51,702 nucleotides of DNA from Polaromonas sp. (GCF_030689685.1 NZ_JAUYEY010000068.1:1-51702); one strand, 5' to 3'. Numbered from the stretch's first letter, positions 23,636 through 32,769 are shown. Program-made: numbers and translations. Notes: generated by a model not told the origin, from the letters alone.

Positions 23636-25336
23636 ATGGCCGTGGTCGGTGATCTGGATTTTTTGATGAATTTACCCGCTTACCTCGCCCCTTTTCGTCC
23701 CCGCATCTTCTCCGCCCTGAAAGGCTACACGCGTGAGCGCTTCGGCAAGGACCTGGGCGCAGGCCTGACGGTCGGCATTGTGGCACTGCCGCTGGCCATG
23801 GCTTTTGCCATTGCCTCGGGCCTGTCGCCACAGGCCGGCATCTGGACGGCGATCATCGCGGGCGGGCTGATCTCCCTGCTGGGCGGCTCGGCGGTGCAGA
23901 TCGGCGGACCGGCCGGCGCCTTCATCGTGATTGTCTACGGCATTGTCGAGCGCTACGGCCTGCCCAACCTGCTGATCTCTACCGCCTGCGCCGGCGTCAT
24001 CCTGTTTTTGCTGGGCCTGCTCAAGATGGGCACGCTGGTGCGTTATGTGCCGGTCAGCATCGTGGTCGGGTTCACTAACGGCATCGCCGTGCTGATCGCG
24101 CTGTCGCAGCTCAAGGAGTTGCTGGGCCTGGAGATCGCCAGAATGCCAGCGGATTTTTTCTCGCAAATCAAGGCCATCAGCCTGCACATCGGCTCCTTCA
24201 ACGCCTATGCGCTGGGCCTGGGCCTGGTGTGTTTTCTGGGATTAATCCTGTGGCCCAAGCTGTTCGCGCCACGCGATGCGGCCGGCAAGGGCCTGGCGGC
24301 GCGCCTGGTCAAAGTGGTGCAGGCGGTCGAAGGGGTGCAGCTACTGCGCGCCACCCGCGCCGCCTCGCGTGTGCCGGGCCCGATTGTGGCGCTGGTGACG
24401 CTAACGACGTTTGCCTTTTTTCTGAACCTGCCGGTCGAGACCATAGGCTCGCGTTTCGGCGGCATTCCGCGCGCCCTGCCGCCGTTTGCGCTGCCGGACT
24501 TTTCGTGGGACACGGTGCGCCTGCTGTTCGCGCCGACGCTGACGATTGCCATGCTGGGCGCGGTGGAGTCGCTGCTGTGCGCGCGTGTGGCCGACCAGCT
24601 TTCGGGCCTGCCCAAACACGACCCCAACCAGGAGCTGATGGCCCAGGGCGTGGCGAATTTTGTCGTGCCTTTTTTCGGCGGCATGCCAGCCACCGGCACG
24701 ATTGCCCGCACCGTGACCAATGTGCGCTCCGGCGCCAGCTCACCCGTCGCGGGGCTGGTGCATGCGCTGATGCTGGTGGTGATTGTGCTGGTGGCCGCGC
24801 CGCTGGCGATGCATGTGCCGCTGGCGGTGCTGGCCGGCATGCTGCTCTACGTGGCCTGGAACATGGGCGAATGGCACGAGTTTGCGCTGATGCGCCAGTA
24901 CAGCAGCCATTACCGCCTGCTGATGTTGGGCACTTTTTTTCTCACGGTGGTGTTCGACCTCACGGTGGCGCTGCAGGTCGGGCTGTTGCTGGCCTGCGTG
25001 CTGTTTGTTCGGCGCATGAGCAGCCTGTTCCAGGTGGTGGAGACAGCGCGCAGCGACGACTCCATTTGCTTCCAGCTCTACGGCTCGCTGTTTTTCGGCG
25101 CGGTCGCCAAGATCGACCCCATCCTGTCGGCGGTCGAAAGTGCGCCGCGCGGCCTGCTGGTGCGCCTAGATGCGCAGTCGCTGCAGTCGCTGGATGCGTC
25201 GGGACTCGATGTGCTGGGGCAGTTGCACAAGGCCATCGTGCTGCGTGAGGGCAAGCTGGTGATCTCCGGCCTGAACGCCCAGCCGCGCCACGTGATGGAG
25301 CGCTCAGGCTTTCTGGCCAAAATCGAGGAAGCCTGA
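23636..25336 (+). CDS. SulP-family anion transporter with STAS domain
   Basis: A 566-residue protein. The SulP opening FRPRIFSALKGYTRERFGKDLGAGLTVGIVALPLAMAFAIASGLSPQAG is visible in pieces from residue about 20. Ten or more hydrophobic helices and a C-terminal STAS domain (VRLDAQSLQSLDASGLDVLG near 510-530) follow. Family members carry sulfate, bicarbonate or organic anions, usually with Na+ or H+; the substrate here cannot be told. The start is uncertain: ATG 23636 touches its purine-rich AGAGG, while ATG 23666 (MNLPAYLAPF) fits many homologs better. It is followed by a family A repeat ending in a T-run that may serve as terminator. Confidence 0.9.
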   Translation: MAVVGDLDFLMNLPAYLAPFRPRIFSALKGYTRERFGKDLGAGLTVGIVALPLAMAFAIASGLSPQAGIWTAIIAGGLISLLGGSAVQIGGPAGAFIVIVYGIVERYGLPNLLISTACAGVILFLLGLLKMGTLVRYVPVSIVVGFTNGIAVLIALSQLKELLGLEIARMPADFFSQIKAISLHIGSFNAYALGLGLVCFLGLILWPKLFAPRDAAGKGLAARLVKVVQAVEGVQLLRATRAASRVPGPIVALVTLTTFAFFLNLPVETIGSRFGGIPRALPPFALPDFSWDTVRLLFAPTLTIAMLGAVESLLCARVADQLSGLPKHDPNQELMAQGVANFVVPFFGGMPATGTIARTVTNVRSGASSPVAGLVHALMLVVIVLVAAPLAMHVPLAVLAGMLLYVAWNMGEWHEFALMRQYSSHYRLLMLGTFFLTVVFDLTVALQVGLLLACVLFVRRMSSLFQVVETARSDDSICFQLYGSLFFGAVAKIDPILSAVESAPRGLLVRLDAQSLQSLDASGLDVLGQLHKAIVLREGKLVISGLNAQPRHVMERSGFLAKIEEA

Positions 25337-25410
25337 AACGCTATCAATAGCATAGCTACTTTCCCTTGTCTGTAAAGGGCTGGAGGGCTATTTGGCTCGT
25401 TTTTTTAACA
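25337..25410 (+). repeat. Interspersed repeat, family A (copy 3)
   Basis: It begins GCTATCAATAGCATAGCTAC, then CCCTTGTCTGTAAAGGGCTGGAGGGC, and ends near a run of seven T. The stem CCCTTgtctgtAAAGGG followed by T7 about 20 bp later could terminate sulP transcription. Confidence 0.6.
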
Positions 25411-25414
25411 GGCG

Positions 25415-26014
25415 TCAGGTCACATTGCCGTTGACGCCCGGCTGGCTTTCGTCGGGCACCGAACCAGTCCGTAACACCCTCAGGTCGCTGTCAAACTCGA
25501 CCCGAAAAATCCGCGGCGTGTTCGGCCCGTCGCTATAGCGCCACTCGTAATGGGTCTCGCGCTTGAGGGCCATCGGCGTGATTTTCATCGGCTTGCCGAG
25601 CATTTTGCGCACCTGCTCCATGGGCATGCCGGGCAGCACCAGCGCAAAGTTCTGCGGCGTGAGCACTTGACGCAGGGCGCTCATCTTTCCGTCGGCGGCG
25701 ATGGTGATCATGTAGTTGACCTGGCCCTGGGGTTGGCGGTTGTACTCCAGCGTGCGGGCGCCGGGCTGGGCCGCCGCGCCGGGAAACGGGTTGCCAGCCA
25801 GGTCGGCGGCGCTCCAGATCTTTTCGGGCTCGCCGAACTTCGTGCGGACATCGGCCTCGGTGGCCACGCCCTCCTCGAGTTCCGCAATGCGCTGGGGGTC
25901 GCAGCCCACCAGGCCCAGCAGGGCCGACAACAGTCCCATGATGAGGAGCCACCTTGTGATAAGCGGGGCTGCCAGCGCCGCTTTCCCCCGGAAAGCAAAG
26001 AAAGACAGGTGCAT
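25415..26014 (-). CDS. BamE/SmpA-like outer-membrane lipoprotein
   Basis: A 199-residue protein. The hydrophobic segment WLLIMGLLSALLGLVGC ends in a lipobox, so it should be lipid-anchored after cleavage before Cys38. Two BamE-like repeats are suggested by EGVATEADVRTKFGEPEKIW (about 48-67) and LPGMPMEQVRKMLGKPMKIT (about 127-146), each with the T.xdVr..fG.P pattern. BamE proteins assist outer-membrane protein assembly; this longer, two-repeat protein is a paralog type whose role is unproven. Met26 (25939) would give a shorter signal. It is divergent from the DUF3460 gene, 50 bp away. Confidence 0.72.
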   Translation of the reverse strand: MHLSFFAFRGKAALAAPLITRWLLIMGLLSALLGLVGCDPQRIAELEEGVATEADVRTKFGEPEKIWSAADLAGNPFPGAAAQPGARTLEYNRQPQGQVNYMITIAADGKMSALRQVLTPQNFALVLPGMPMEQVRKMLGKPMKITPMALKRETHYEWRYSDGPNTPRIFRVEFDSDLRVLRTGSVPDESQPGVNGNVT

Positions 26015-26064
26015 GGCGGTCCCCGGTAAAATCAGCCAACTTCAGCTTCAGGCAGTTTAATCCC

Positions 26065-26283
26065 ATGTCCATCTTCGCCCGGCCGCACTACACCTCGGAA
26101 GTCACCAACTTCATCGAAGAACTCAAGGCCAACAAGCCCACGCTGGAGGCCGAGCAGCGCCAGGGGCGCGCCATCTGGTGGGACAAGAAGCTGGACCTCT
26201 CCGAGCAGGCCGACTACCTGGACGCCGCCGTTCCGCAGCAGCCCTATGTCTACGGCACCAGCGGCCACCCGAACAGCAAGTAG
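26065..26283 (+). CDS. DUF3460 family protein
   Basis: A 72-residue protein starting MSIFARPHYTSEVTNFIEEL, with KPTLEAEQRQGRAIWWDK in the middle. This composition and length match DUF3460, a small betaproteobacterial family of unknown function, possibly cytosolic since no signal is visible. It precedes scpA by about 95 bp, with a family A repeat between them. Confidence 0.82.
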   Translation: MSIFARPHYTSEVTNFIEELKANKPTLEAEQRQGRAIWWDKKLDLSEQADYLDAAVPQQPYVYGTSGHPNSK

Positions 26284-26297
26284 GCTGGAATTAATGG

Positions 26298-26355
26298 TCA
26301 AAAAGGCCTCCAGCCCATGCTGGGCGGGCGTCGATAGCTATTTTTTTCATAGCGA
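26298..26355 (-). repeat. Interspersed repeat, family A (copy 4)
   Basis: The plus strand reads GGCCTCCAGCCCATGCTGGG, then CGTCGATAGCTATTTTTTTC and ATAGCG, i.e. the inverted layout of copy 3. A GATAGCTA...TATC-like hairpin is at its right end. It lies between the DUF3460 gene and scpA. Confidence 0.6.
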
Positions 26356-26377
26356 CTGAGCCCCAGCCGCGTCCGCC

Positions 26378-27250
26378 ATGACCAGCATCACCGAACTGCC
26401 ACCCTCCCCGTCCGAGCCGGGCCAGCCCGCCGGCGTACTGGCGCTGCCTGGGATGCCAGGCGTGATCGACCAGGTGGCGCTGGCCAAACTGTATGGCGAG
26501 CCGCTGTTTGCGATGCCGCAGGATTTGTACATCCCGCCGGACGCGCTGCAGGTCTTCCTGGAAGCCTTCGAAGGCCCGCTGGATTTGCTGCTCTACCTGA
26601 TTCGCAAGCAGAACTTCAACATTCTCGACATCCCGATGGCGGCGGTGACGCGCCAGTACCTGGTGTATGTGGACGAGATCCGCAGCACCAACCTGGAGCT
26701 GGCCGCTGAATACCTGTTGATGGCGGCGATGCTGATTGAAATCAAGTCGCGCATGCTGCTGCCGCCGAAAAAAGTGGCCAGTGGCCAGGAAGCGGAAGAC
26801 CCGCGCGCCGAGCTGGTGCGCCGCCTGCTGGAGTACGAGCAGATCAAGCTGGCCGCGCACAAGCTCAATGAGATTCCGCAGTACGGCCGCGACTTTCTGC
26901 GCGCCCAGGTCTACGTGGAGCAGGCGCTGCAGCCGCGTTTCCCGGATGTCACCGTGGTCGATCTGCAGGAAGCCTGGCAGGGCATCGCCCGCCGCGCGCG
27001 GCTGGTGCAGCACCATGTGATCTCCAGAGAAGAACTCTCGGTGCGCGAACACATGAGCATCGTGCTGCGCAAGCTGCAAGGGCAGAAGTTTGTCGAGTTT
27101 GAAGCGCTGTTTGACCCCACCCGCGGCATGCCGGTACTGGTGGTCACCTTCATCGCGCTGCTGGAGCTGTCCAAGGAAGGCCTGGTCGACGTGACCCAGG
27201 CCGAGGCCTATGCGCCTATCTACGTGCGCCTGGCCTACACAACTGCCTGA
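26378..27250 (+). CDS. scpA: Segregation and condensation protein A
   Basis: A 290-residue kleisin. The N-terminal SMC-binding motif FEGPLDLLLYLIRKQNFNI is at about 68-86, followed by DIPMAAVTRQYLVYVDEIRS and AAEYLLMAAMLIEIKSRMLL. The C-terminal winged-helix (FIALLELSKEGLVDVTQ) binds the other SMC head. With ScpB and SMC it forms the condensin complex that compacts and segregates the chromosome. ScpB and SMC are not in the window. The 60-residue N-terminal extension rich in Pro is common in this bacterial family. Confidence 0.95.
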   Translation: MTSITELPPSPSEPGQPAGVLALPGMPGVIDQVALAKLYGEPLFAMPQDLYIPPDALQVFLEAFEGPLDLLLYLIRKQNFNILDIPMAAVTRQYLVYVDEIRSTNLELAAEYLLMAAMLIEIKSRMLLPPKKVASGQEAEDPRAELVRRLLEYEQIKLAAHKLNEIPQYGRDFLRAQVYVEQALQPRFPDVTVVDLQEAWQGIARRARLVQHHVISREELSVREHMSIVLRKLQGQKFVEFEALFDPTRGMPVLVVTFIALLELSKEGLVDVTQAEAYAPIYVRLAYTTA

Positions 27251-27491
27251 TCTTGCGGCGTGCCGACGGCGCGACCCACAATGGACCGTCCGTCGCGTCC
27301 TGCGGTTGGTTGATGCGATGCTCGCAGCGAATTACGAACGTAAAATCTGATGAATTATCACATTTATCATAATTACTGATCAGTAACGAAATTGTGATTT
27401 TAGTAATTCAACCACCGATGGAAAGCTCATTGTCCTACAGCGTTTTACATTAGTTACAGACATGATGGGCTTGAACTTCAGGTGAACCATC
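27251..27491 (+). promoter_or_regulatory. AT-rich leader of the two-partner secretion operon
   Basis: This 241-bp gap is far AT-richer than its surroundings, from about 27330 to 27430. It holds a perfect palindrome TTACTGATCAGTAA at 27373-27386, a plausible regulator site, flanked by TTTATCATAATTAC and TGTGATTTTAGTAATTC. The AT-rich base composition suits a promoter and could mark a horizontally acquired segment. No specific regulator can be named. A ribosome-binding AGGTGA lies before ATG 27492. Confidence 0.5.
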
Positions 27492-29261
27492 ATGACCCCG
27501 CAAAGACCCCGACAGATCTTCCCCAGCTCCTGCCTCGCGTCACCCACCCCCCGCGACCGTGAGAAAAATCGCAGTCCCCTTCCCACCGTTCTCGCAAGAG
27601 GAGTGCTCCCTTTTGCGCTGCTGGCACTGAGCCAACACGCCTTTGCCCAGCAGCTCCCCGGCGCCGGCAGTCAGATTCAGCAACTCCCGCCAGCGCCGGC
27701 CCCACAGAAAGTACCGCCTGAAATCCGCATCGAACGGGGAAGCGCGCCCGCCACCTCGGCAGCCGATGAGGCCAAAATCCTGGTTCGCAGCCTGCGCGTC
27801 ACCGGTGCAAAGGCCTATACCGAAGCCGAGCTCATTGCGATCACGGGCTTCACGCCAGGGACCGAACTCACGCTCACCGACCTGCGCGGCATGGCGTCGA
27901 AGATCACGACGCACTATGCCAAGAACGGCTATTTCGTGGCCCGGGCCTACCTGCCCGCGCAACAAATAGCGGACGACACCGTCACCATCGAAGTCAGCGA
28001 AGGTCAATACGGCAAGATCATCCTGCGCAACCAGAGCACGCTTTCCGACAATCAGGCCTACCGACTGCTTGACGGCCTGAACAGCGGCGACCCCATCACC
28101 AATGACCCGCTGGAGAGCCGCCTGTTGCTGCTCTCGGACACGCCGGGCGTGAATGTCAAATCGACGCTGGTCCCGGGCGCTACGCCGGGTACTTCCGACC
28201 TCATTGTGGACCTCACGCCGGGCAAACGCGTGAGCGGCAGCATCGACTTCGACAACGCCGGCAACCGCTATACCGGGGAATACCGCCTCGGCGCGACCGT
28301 CAACCTCAACAATCCGCTGGGGCTGGGCGACCAGGCCAGCGTGCGCGCCGTCACTTCCGGTTCGGGGCTCAACTACGGTCGTGCGTCCTATCAGGTGCCG
28401 TTCGGCAAAACCACCGTGGGCGTCGCTTACAGCCGGCTGGAGTATGAGCTGGGCGAGGAATTCGAGTCCCTGCAGGCCAACGGCACGGCAGAGATTGCCA
28501 GCATCTACGCCATCCGTCCGCTGATCCGCTCGCGCAACACCAACCTGTACGGCCAGCTCACGTATGAAGCCCGGACTTTCCAGGACAGGATCGACAACAC
28601 CATCCCGCGATCAGTCACCGACAAGAAAGCGGACGTGTTGATGGCCAGTCTTTATGGCAACCACCGCGACAATCTGGGCGGCGGCGGGATCAGCGCTTAT
28701 TCGCTGACCTGGTCGATCGGCAACCTCGACATACAAACGCCGTCTGCGCTGGCTGCGGATGCGCTGAGCGCCCGCACCAACGGTTCCTACAACAAGCTCG
28801 CCTTCACCGCCACGCGGCTGCAGCGCGTCACCGACCTCGTGTCGCTTTATGGGTCCATCAGCGGGCAGGTCGCCTCGAAAAACCTCGATTCCTCGGAGAA
28901 GATGGACTTGGGCGGCATGACCGGTGTGCGCGCCTATCCCCAAGGTGAAGCCTCCGGCGACCAGGGCTACCTGGTCAACCTCGAAGCCAGACTGCTGCTG
29001 GGCAAGCTTTCTGACCGCGTTCCAGGCCAGGTGCACCTGATTGGTTTCGTCGACGGCGGCAGCGTCACCATTCACAAAAACCCCTGGTTCACCGGGAACA
29101 ACCACAGAAACCTGGGCGCTTACGGCGTGGGTGCGAGTTGGGGTGAACCCGGCAACTTCCTGGTGAGGACGTATTACGCCCGCAAGCTCGGCAACGAGCC
29201 GGCGCTTTCAGCCCCCGACAAGTCAGGCCGGTTCTGGATCCAGGCCATCAAGTATTTCTGA
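27492..29261 (+). CDS. TpsB: ShlB/FhaC-type outer-membrane transporter
   Basis: A 589-residue protein. A long signal (RGVLPFALLALSQHAFAQ, cleaved near residue 53) is followed by a Pro/Gln linker and two POTRA domains: ILVRSLRVTGAKAYTEAELI (about 96-115) with TDLRGMASKITTHYAKNGYF, then VTIEVSEGQYGKIILRNQST and the second POTRA to about 215. A 16-strand beta-barrel domain follows, ending in the C-terminal aromatic signature FWIQAIKYF. The conserved L6 motif region (GMTGVRAYPQGEASGDQGYL) carries the VRGY/F-like tetrad as VRAY. TpsB secretes the TpsA protein encoded immediately downstream, 46 bp away. Confidence 0.92.
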   Translation: MTPQRPRQIFPSSCLASPTPRDREKNRSPLPTVLARGVLPFALLALSQHAFAQQLPGAGSQIQQLPPAPAPQKVPPEIRIERGSAPATSAADEAKILVRSLRVTGAKAYTEAELIAITGFTPGTELTLTDLRGMASKITTHYAKNGYFVARAYLPAQQIADDTVTIEVSEGQYGKIILRNQSTLSDNQAYRLLDGLNSGDPITNDPLESRLLLLSDTPGVNVKSTLVPGATPGTSDLIVDLTPGKRVSGSIDFDNAGNRYTGEYRLGATVNLNNPLGLGDQASVRAVTSGSGLNYGRASYQVPFGKTTVGVAYSRLEYELGEEFESLQANGTAEIASIYAIRPLIRSRNTNLYGQLTYEARTFQDRIDNTIPRSVTDKKADVLMASLYGNHRDNLGGGGISAYSLTWSIGNLDIQTPSALAADALSARTNGSYNKLAFTATRLQRVTDLVSLYGSISGQVASKNLDSSEKMDLGGMTGVRAYPQGEASGDQGYLVNLEARLLLGKLSDRVPGQVHLIGFVDGGSVTIHKNPWFTGNNHRNLGAYGVGASWGEPGNFLVRTYYARKLGNEPALSAPDKSGRFWIQAIKYF

Positions 29262-29307
29262 CATTTGCCCGCATCCGCGCCAATCCGACAGCACACAAGG
29301 ACTCCCC

Positions 29308-31581
29308 ATGAACCGCATTCACCAATCCATCTGGAACGACAGCTCAGGCGCCTTCGTCGCCGTGTCTGAAAACGCAGGCGGCGCAGGCAAGAAAAAATCC
29401 TCGTCCACGACGGGACGGCCCAGCGCCGCGAGCTTCGCTGTCAAGGCCCTGTCAGCCTGCCTGATGCTCGGCTTGGGCGCCTCTGCCTACGCCTTGCCTA
29501 CAGGCGGCGTGGTGGCAGTCGGCGGCGCCAGCATCACCAGCGGCGCGTCCACCACGACCATCACGCAGTCCACCGCCAACACGGTGATCAACTGGCAAAG
29601 CTTCGGCATTGCCGCCGGCCAGACGGTGCAGTTTGTGCAACCCGGCAGCACGTCGGTGGCACTGAACCGGGTCTTGGGCGCCGATCCGTCCAGCATCATG
29701 GGCAACCTCTCGGCCAACGGCAGGGTCTTTCTGCTCAACCCGAACGGCGTCCTGTTTGGCAGCGGCGCCCAGGTCAATGTCGGCGGGCTCGTCGCGTCCA
29801 CCATGAGTCTTAGCGATGCCAGGTTCATGGCCGGCGACTATGCCTTCACCGACGCGGGCAACGGCTCGGTTGTCAACCAGGGCAACATCACCGCGGCCGG
29901 CGGCGGCTACGTGGCCCTGATGGGCAAAACGGTCAGTAACCAGGGCGTCATTTCCGCCAGACTGGGGTCGGTGGCGCTTGCCGCCGGCAATGCCGTGACC
30001 ATGGACGTGGCCGGCGACGGCCTGCTCAATATGTCGGTGGCTCAAGGTGCTGTCAACGCGCTGGTTGAAAACGGCGGTCTGATTCGCGCCGATGGCGGCC
30101 GCGTGCTGCTGACGGCCCAGGCGGCTGGCAACCTGCTGCAAACCACGGTCAACAACACCGGTGTGATCCAGGCGCAGACCATTGGAAACCGCAACGGCAC
30201 CATCCTGCTCCTGGGCGACATGCAGAGCGGCACCATGAACGTCGGCGGCACGCTGGATGCCAGCGCACCGAATGGCGGAAATGGCGGTTTTATTGAAACC
30301 TCGGCGGCCAACGTCAGAATCCGCGACGACGTGCGCGTCACCACCGCCGCGCCGCAGGGCCTGATGGGCACATGGCTGATCGACCCGCAGGACTTCATCA
30401 TCGGCCCCGGCGGCAACATTTCCGGCGCCACGCTGTCAGGCCAGCTAGTCACCAACAACATCACCATCACCACGGCACCCGGACCCGGCAACGGCGATAT
30501 TTTCGTCAACGAAGCGGTCAGCTGGACGGCCAGCGGAACCCCCACAACCCTGACCCTGAACGCCGACCGCGACGTGATCATCAATGCGGCCGTAACGGCC
30601 GTTGATGGCAACTTTGTCGTGTGTTGCGGCCGCGATATCAATGTGAATGCGGCCATCTCAACGACGCGCGGAAGCGTTTTGTTGGCCGCAGGCCGCAACG
30701 TGAATCAGAGCGCGGCCATCACGGTCACCGACGGCAATCTCATGATGTGCGCGGCCAACGATGTCAACGTCAACGCCAAGATCACCCTGACCCGGGGCAC
30801 CAGCATTCCTTCGCGAAGCCTGGGCCTGCCACTCGGCCTGACTCTGACCGCCGATACGGACGGGACCGGACCGGGCGTTGCCGGCGGCACCGTGAACATG
30901 AATGTCACTGGCGCCAACCGCCCGAGCATCACGGGGCCCAATGCACCGGTCACCATCAACTACAACCCGGTCTCGTACGCGGCGCCTACAGATTACTTGC
31001 CAAGTTTCATCCTGGTTGACAGCGCGCTGACACAGCGCATGCTGGTTTTTCCCGAAGTCACCAAGAACTTCGACGGTACAACCACGGCGGTCCTCACCTC
31101 CCTGAAGGGTGCCCCGGCCGGCGTGAGCTTGATTGCCGGCTCCGGCGCCACCGCCAATTTCGACAATGCGACCGCAGGAACGAACAAGACAGTCACCTTT
31201 ACCGGCTATACCCTCGGCGGCGCAAATGCCAGCCAATTCGCCCTCGCGACCAATTGCTGTGGAACCATTGTCCAGAAAACAACCGGAACCATCAGGCCGG
31301 CGATCGTCCCGGCGGTTATCCCGGGGGCCGTCAGGGCTGGTTCCATCTTGAACCCGGATGGCAGTATTACGGAACTTCCTTATGTAGAGCTAGCCATGCC
31401 GGCGCTCTTCACTTTGGCGTCGTATCGGTCCGGGTTGATGCCAACCTACATGTCTGACGCTGGCGATGTCTTTTTCGTCACCAAGGAAGAAGAGGTGGTA
31501 GCGCCCACGGTCATACCGTTCAAACCGCCGCCTCCACCCTATGTCGCGCCGCAGTATGCGCCCAAACCAGCGCGTAACTGA
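29308..31581 (+). CDS. TpsA: secreted filamentous-haemagglutinin-like protein
   Basis: A 757-residue protein. It has an extended signal peptide region (MNRIHQSIWN, then GAFVAVSENAGG) before the Sec signal ending SAYA near residue 62. The TPS domain that TpsB recognises follows, with NTVINWQSFGI, NRVLGADPSSIMGNLSANG and NPNGVLFGSGAQVNVGG (about 145-165). A short beta-helix region carries about 22-residue repeats ending in DINVNAAI / NVNQSAAI / DVNVNAKI (around 445-500). An MBG/YDG-type domain (VTKNFDGTTTAVLT around 590) and a Pro-rich tail (FKPPPPPYVAPQYAP) close the protein. It is small for TpsA and unusually contains CC and C pairs in the repeats (VVCCGRDI, MMCAANDV, TNCCGT). Function is probably adhesion or surface interaction. 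Confidence 0.85.
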   Translation: MNRIHQSIWNDSSGAFVAVSENAGGAGKKKSSSTTGRPSAASFAVKALSACLMLGLGASAYALPTGGVVAVGGASITSGASTTTITQSTANTVINWQSFGIAAGQTVQFVQPGSTSVALNRVLGADPSSIMGNLSANGRVFLLNPNGVLFGSGAQVNVGGLVASTMSLSDARFMAGDYAFTDAGNGSVVNQGNITAAGGGYVALMGKTVSNQGVISARLGSVALAAGNAVTMDVAGDGLLNMSVAQGAVNALVENGGLIRADGGRVLLTAQAAGNLLQTTVNNTGVIQAQTIGNRNGTILLLGDMQSGTMNVGGTLDASAPNGGNGGFIETSAANVRIRDDVRVTTAAPQGLMGTWLIDPQDFIIGPGGNISGATLSGQLVTNNITITTAPGPGNGDIFVNEAVSWTASGTPTTLTLNADRDVIINAAVTAVDGNFVVCCGRDINVNAAISTTRGSVLLAAGRNVNQSAAITVTDGNLMMCAANDVNVNAKITLTRGTSIPSRSLGLPLGLTLTADTDGTGPGVAGGTVNMNVTGANRPSITGPNAPVTINYNPVSYAAPTDYLPSFILVDSALTQRMLVFPEVTKNFDGTTTAVLTSLKGAPAGVSLIAGSGATANFDNATAGTNKTVTFTGYTLGGANASQFALATNCCGTIVQKTTGTIRPAIVPAVIPGAVRAGSILNPDGSITELPYVELAMPALFTLASYRSGLMPTYMSDAGDVFFVTKEEEVVAPTVIPFKPPPPPYVAPQYAPKPARN

Positions 31582-31586
31582 TACAC

Positions 31587-32453
31587 ATGCTGCCAGCGCC
31601 CTGCCTTGTAGCGATGATGCAGCAGTCGTCAGCGTCACGCCCCGCCTCTGGTCACAGGCCTGGCGCCATGCGCGGGGTGCTGGCGTTGGTGATGGCAGGT
31701 TTTGTACTGCCAATGGCATGGGCCGGCGGAAATTCCAGTCCGACTACTCATCCACCGCCCATTTCAGCAGCACCATCTAGCCCAAGCGCGGTTGCCTCCG
31801 GCAGCCGTGCCCGGCAAGCCAGCTTCGGCCAGGAGAAAGCTTCTCCCCAGGCACTACACGTCGCCAACTGGGTGGTTGCCTCCGCCGACAACCAGGGCAT
31901 GCCCTTCATGATCATCGACAAGGTGCGCGCCAGGGTTATGATGTTTGATGCTGGTGGCCAATTGCAAGGCGCAGCGCCTGCGCTGCTCGGCCTGGCGCGT
32001 GGGGACGACTCTGCGCCCGGCATCGGTGACCGCAAAATGTCCGCTATCCTCCCCGAGGAGCGCACGACAGCCGCAGGACGTTTCGTCGCGTCTCTGGACC
32101 GGGACGTGCATGGTCAGGAATTCCTCTGGATTGATTACAGTACAGCCCTCTCGCTGCACCGGGTCGTCAAGGGCAAACCCAGCGAACAGCGTGCGCAACG
32201 CCTGAACAGCGCAACACCCCGGGACAACCGCATCTCCTACGGCTGCGTCAATGTACCGGTAAAGTTTTACGAAACGCTGGTCAGCCCGGCCTTCACCGGC
32301 ACCAATGGCATCGTGTACATCCTGCCTGAAACGCGCGCAGCACAAGATGTTTTCGGATCCTATGACCTTGATGACGCAGCAAGGCGACCGGCACCTGTAG
32401 TACTTGCTGCGGTACCCACCGTCCCGCTTCTGGTGCAACAGCCTGGCCGGTGA
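31587..32453 (+). CDS. Putative L,D-transpeptidase (YkuD-like), exported
   Basis: A 288-residue protein. A hydrophobic signal (MRGVLALVMAGFVLPMAWAG, beginning near residue 28) is followed by a Ser/Pro linker and a domain starting LHVANWVVASADNQGMPF near 90. The end of that domain carries DNRISYGCVNVPVKFYE (about 220-236), where the SYGC is the S-x-G-C nucleophile motif of YkuD transpeptidases, with His in SLHRVV upstream. These enzymes crosslink peptidoglycan or attach proteins to it. It starts 6 bp after tpsA, so it probably belongs to the tps operon. The ATG used has no clear ribosome-binding site; Met28 (31668) is an alternative start. Confidence 0.72.
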   Translation: MLPAPCLVAMMQQSSASRPASGHRPGAMRGVLALVMAGFVLPMAWAGGNSSPTTHPPPISAAPSSPSAVASGSRARQASFGQEKASPQALHVANWVVASADNQGMPFMIIDKVRARVMMFDAGGQLQGAAPALLGLARGDDSAPGIGDRKMSAILPEERTTAAGRFVASLDRDVHGQEFLWIDYSTALSLHRVVKGKPSEQRAQRLNSATPRDNRISYGCVNVPVKFYETLVSPAFTGTNGIVYILPETRAAQDVFGSYDLDDAARRPAPVVLAAVPTVPLLVQQPGR

Positions 32454-32554
32454 GGTGAGCACAGACCATGCCTCGCCAAAGGCACGCTGGCCGACGGCGC
32501 TAGCGGCTGGGTCCAGGGCGGCATTGCCGCCGTGCTGGCGCAAGGCGATGCAGG

Positions 32555-32612
32555 CGCTATCAAATCAGGAGCTGCTTACGCCCGCCACATAAGGGCTGCA
32601 GGCCAAAATGAC
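32555..32612 (+). repeat. Interspersed repeat, family A (copy 5), in the nadB scar
   Basis: It reads CTATCAAATCAGGAGCTGC, then TTACGCCCGCCACATAAGGG and CTGCAGGCCAAAATGAC. The first part of the unit starts exactly where the N-terminal nadB homology ends (about 32557), suggesting the repeat was involved in the disruption. Confidence 0.6.
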
Positions 32613-32652
32613 GCACAAACTACTCAGCTCAGTGCGGGCGATACGCCTTTAT

Positions 32653-32690
32653 TGCTCCCTCGCCCTTTGGGAGAGGGTTGGGGTGAGGGC
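32653..32690 (-). repeat. Family B repeat (copy 2) in the nadB scar
   Basis: It reads GCTCCCTCGCCCTTTGGGAG, then AGGGTTGGGGTGAGGGC, the inverted orientation of the metG copy. The hairpin CCCT-TTGGGAGAGGG-like arms are evident. It is one of two neighbouring repeats filling the deleted nadB middle. Confidence 0.7.
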
Positions 32691-32729
32691 CAGCGGTCTA
32701 TAAAAATCTGCTGTCTTTCGCATCGCTCG

Positions 32730-32769
32730 CAGCCCCCATCCCAGCCTTCCCCCAAAGGCGGGAAGGAGT
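32730..32769 (+). repeat. Related GC-rich palindromic unit in the nadB scar
   Basis: It reads CAGCCCCCATCCCAGCCTTC, then CCCCAAAGGCGGGAAGGAG, with a CCTTCC...GGAAGG stem. It has the same general build as family B units and is in opposite orientation to the copy at 32653-32690. Confidence 0.55.
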
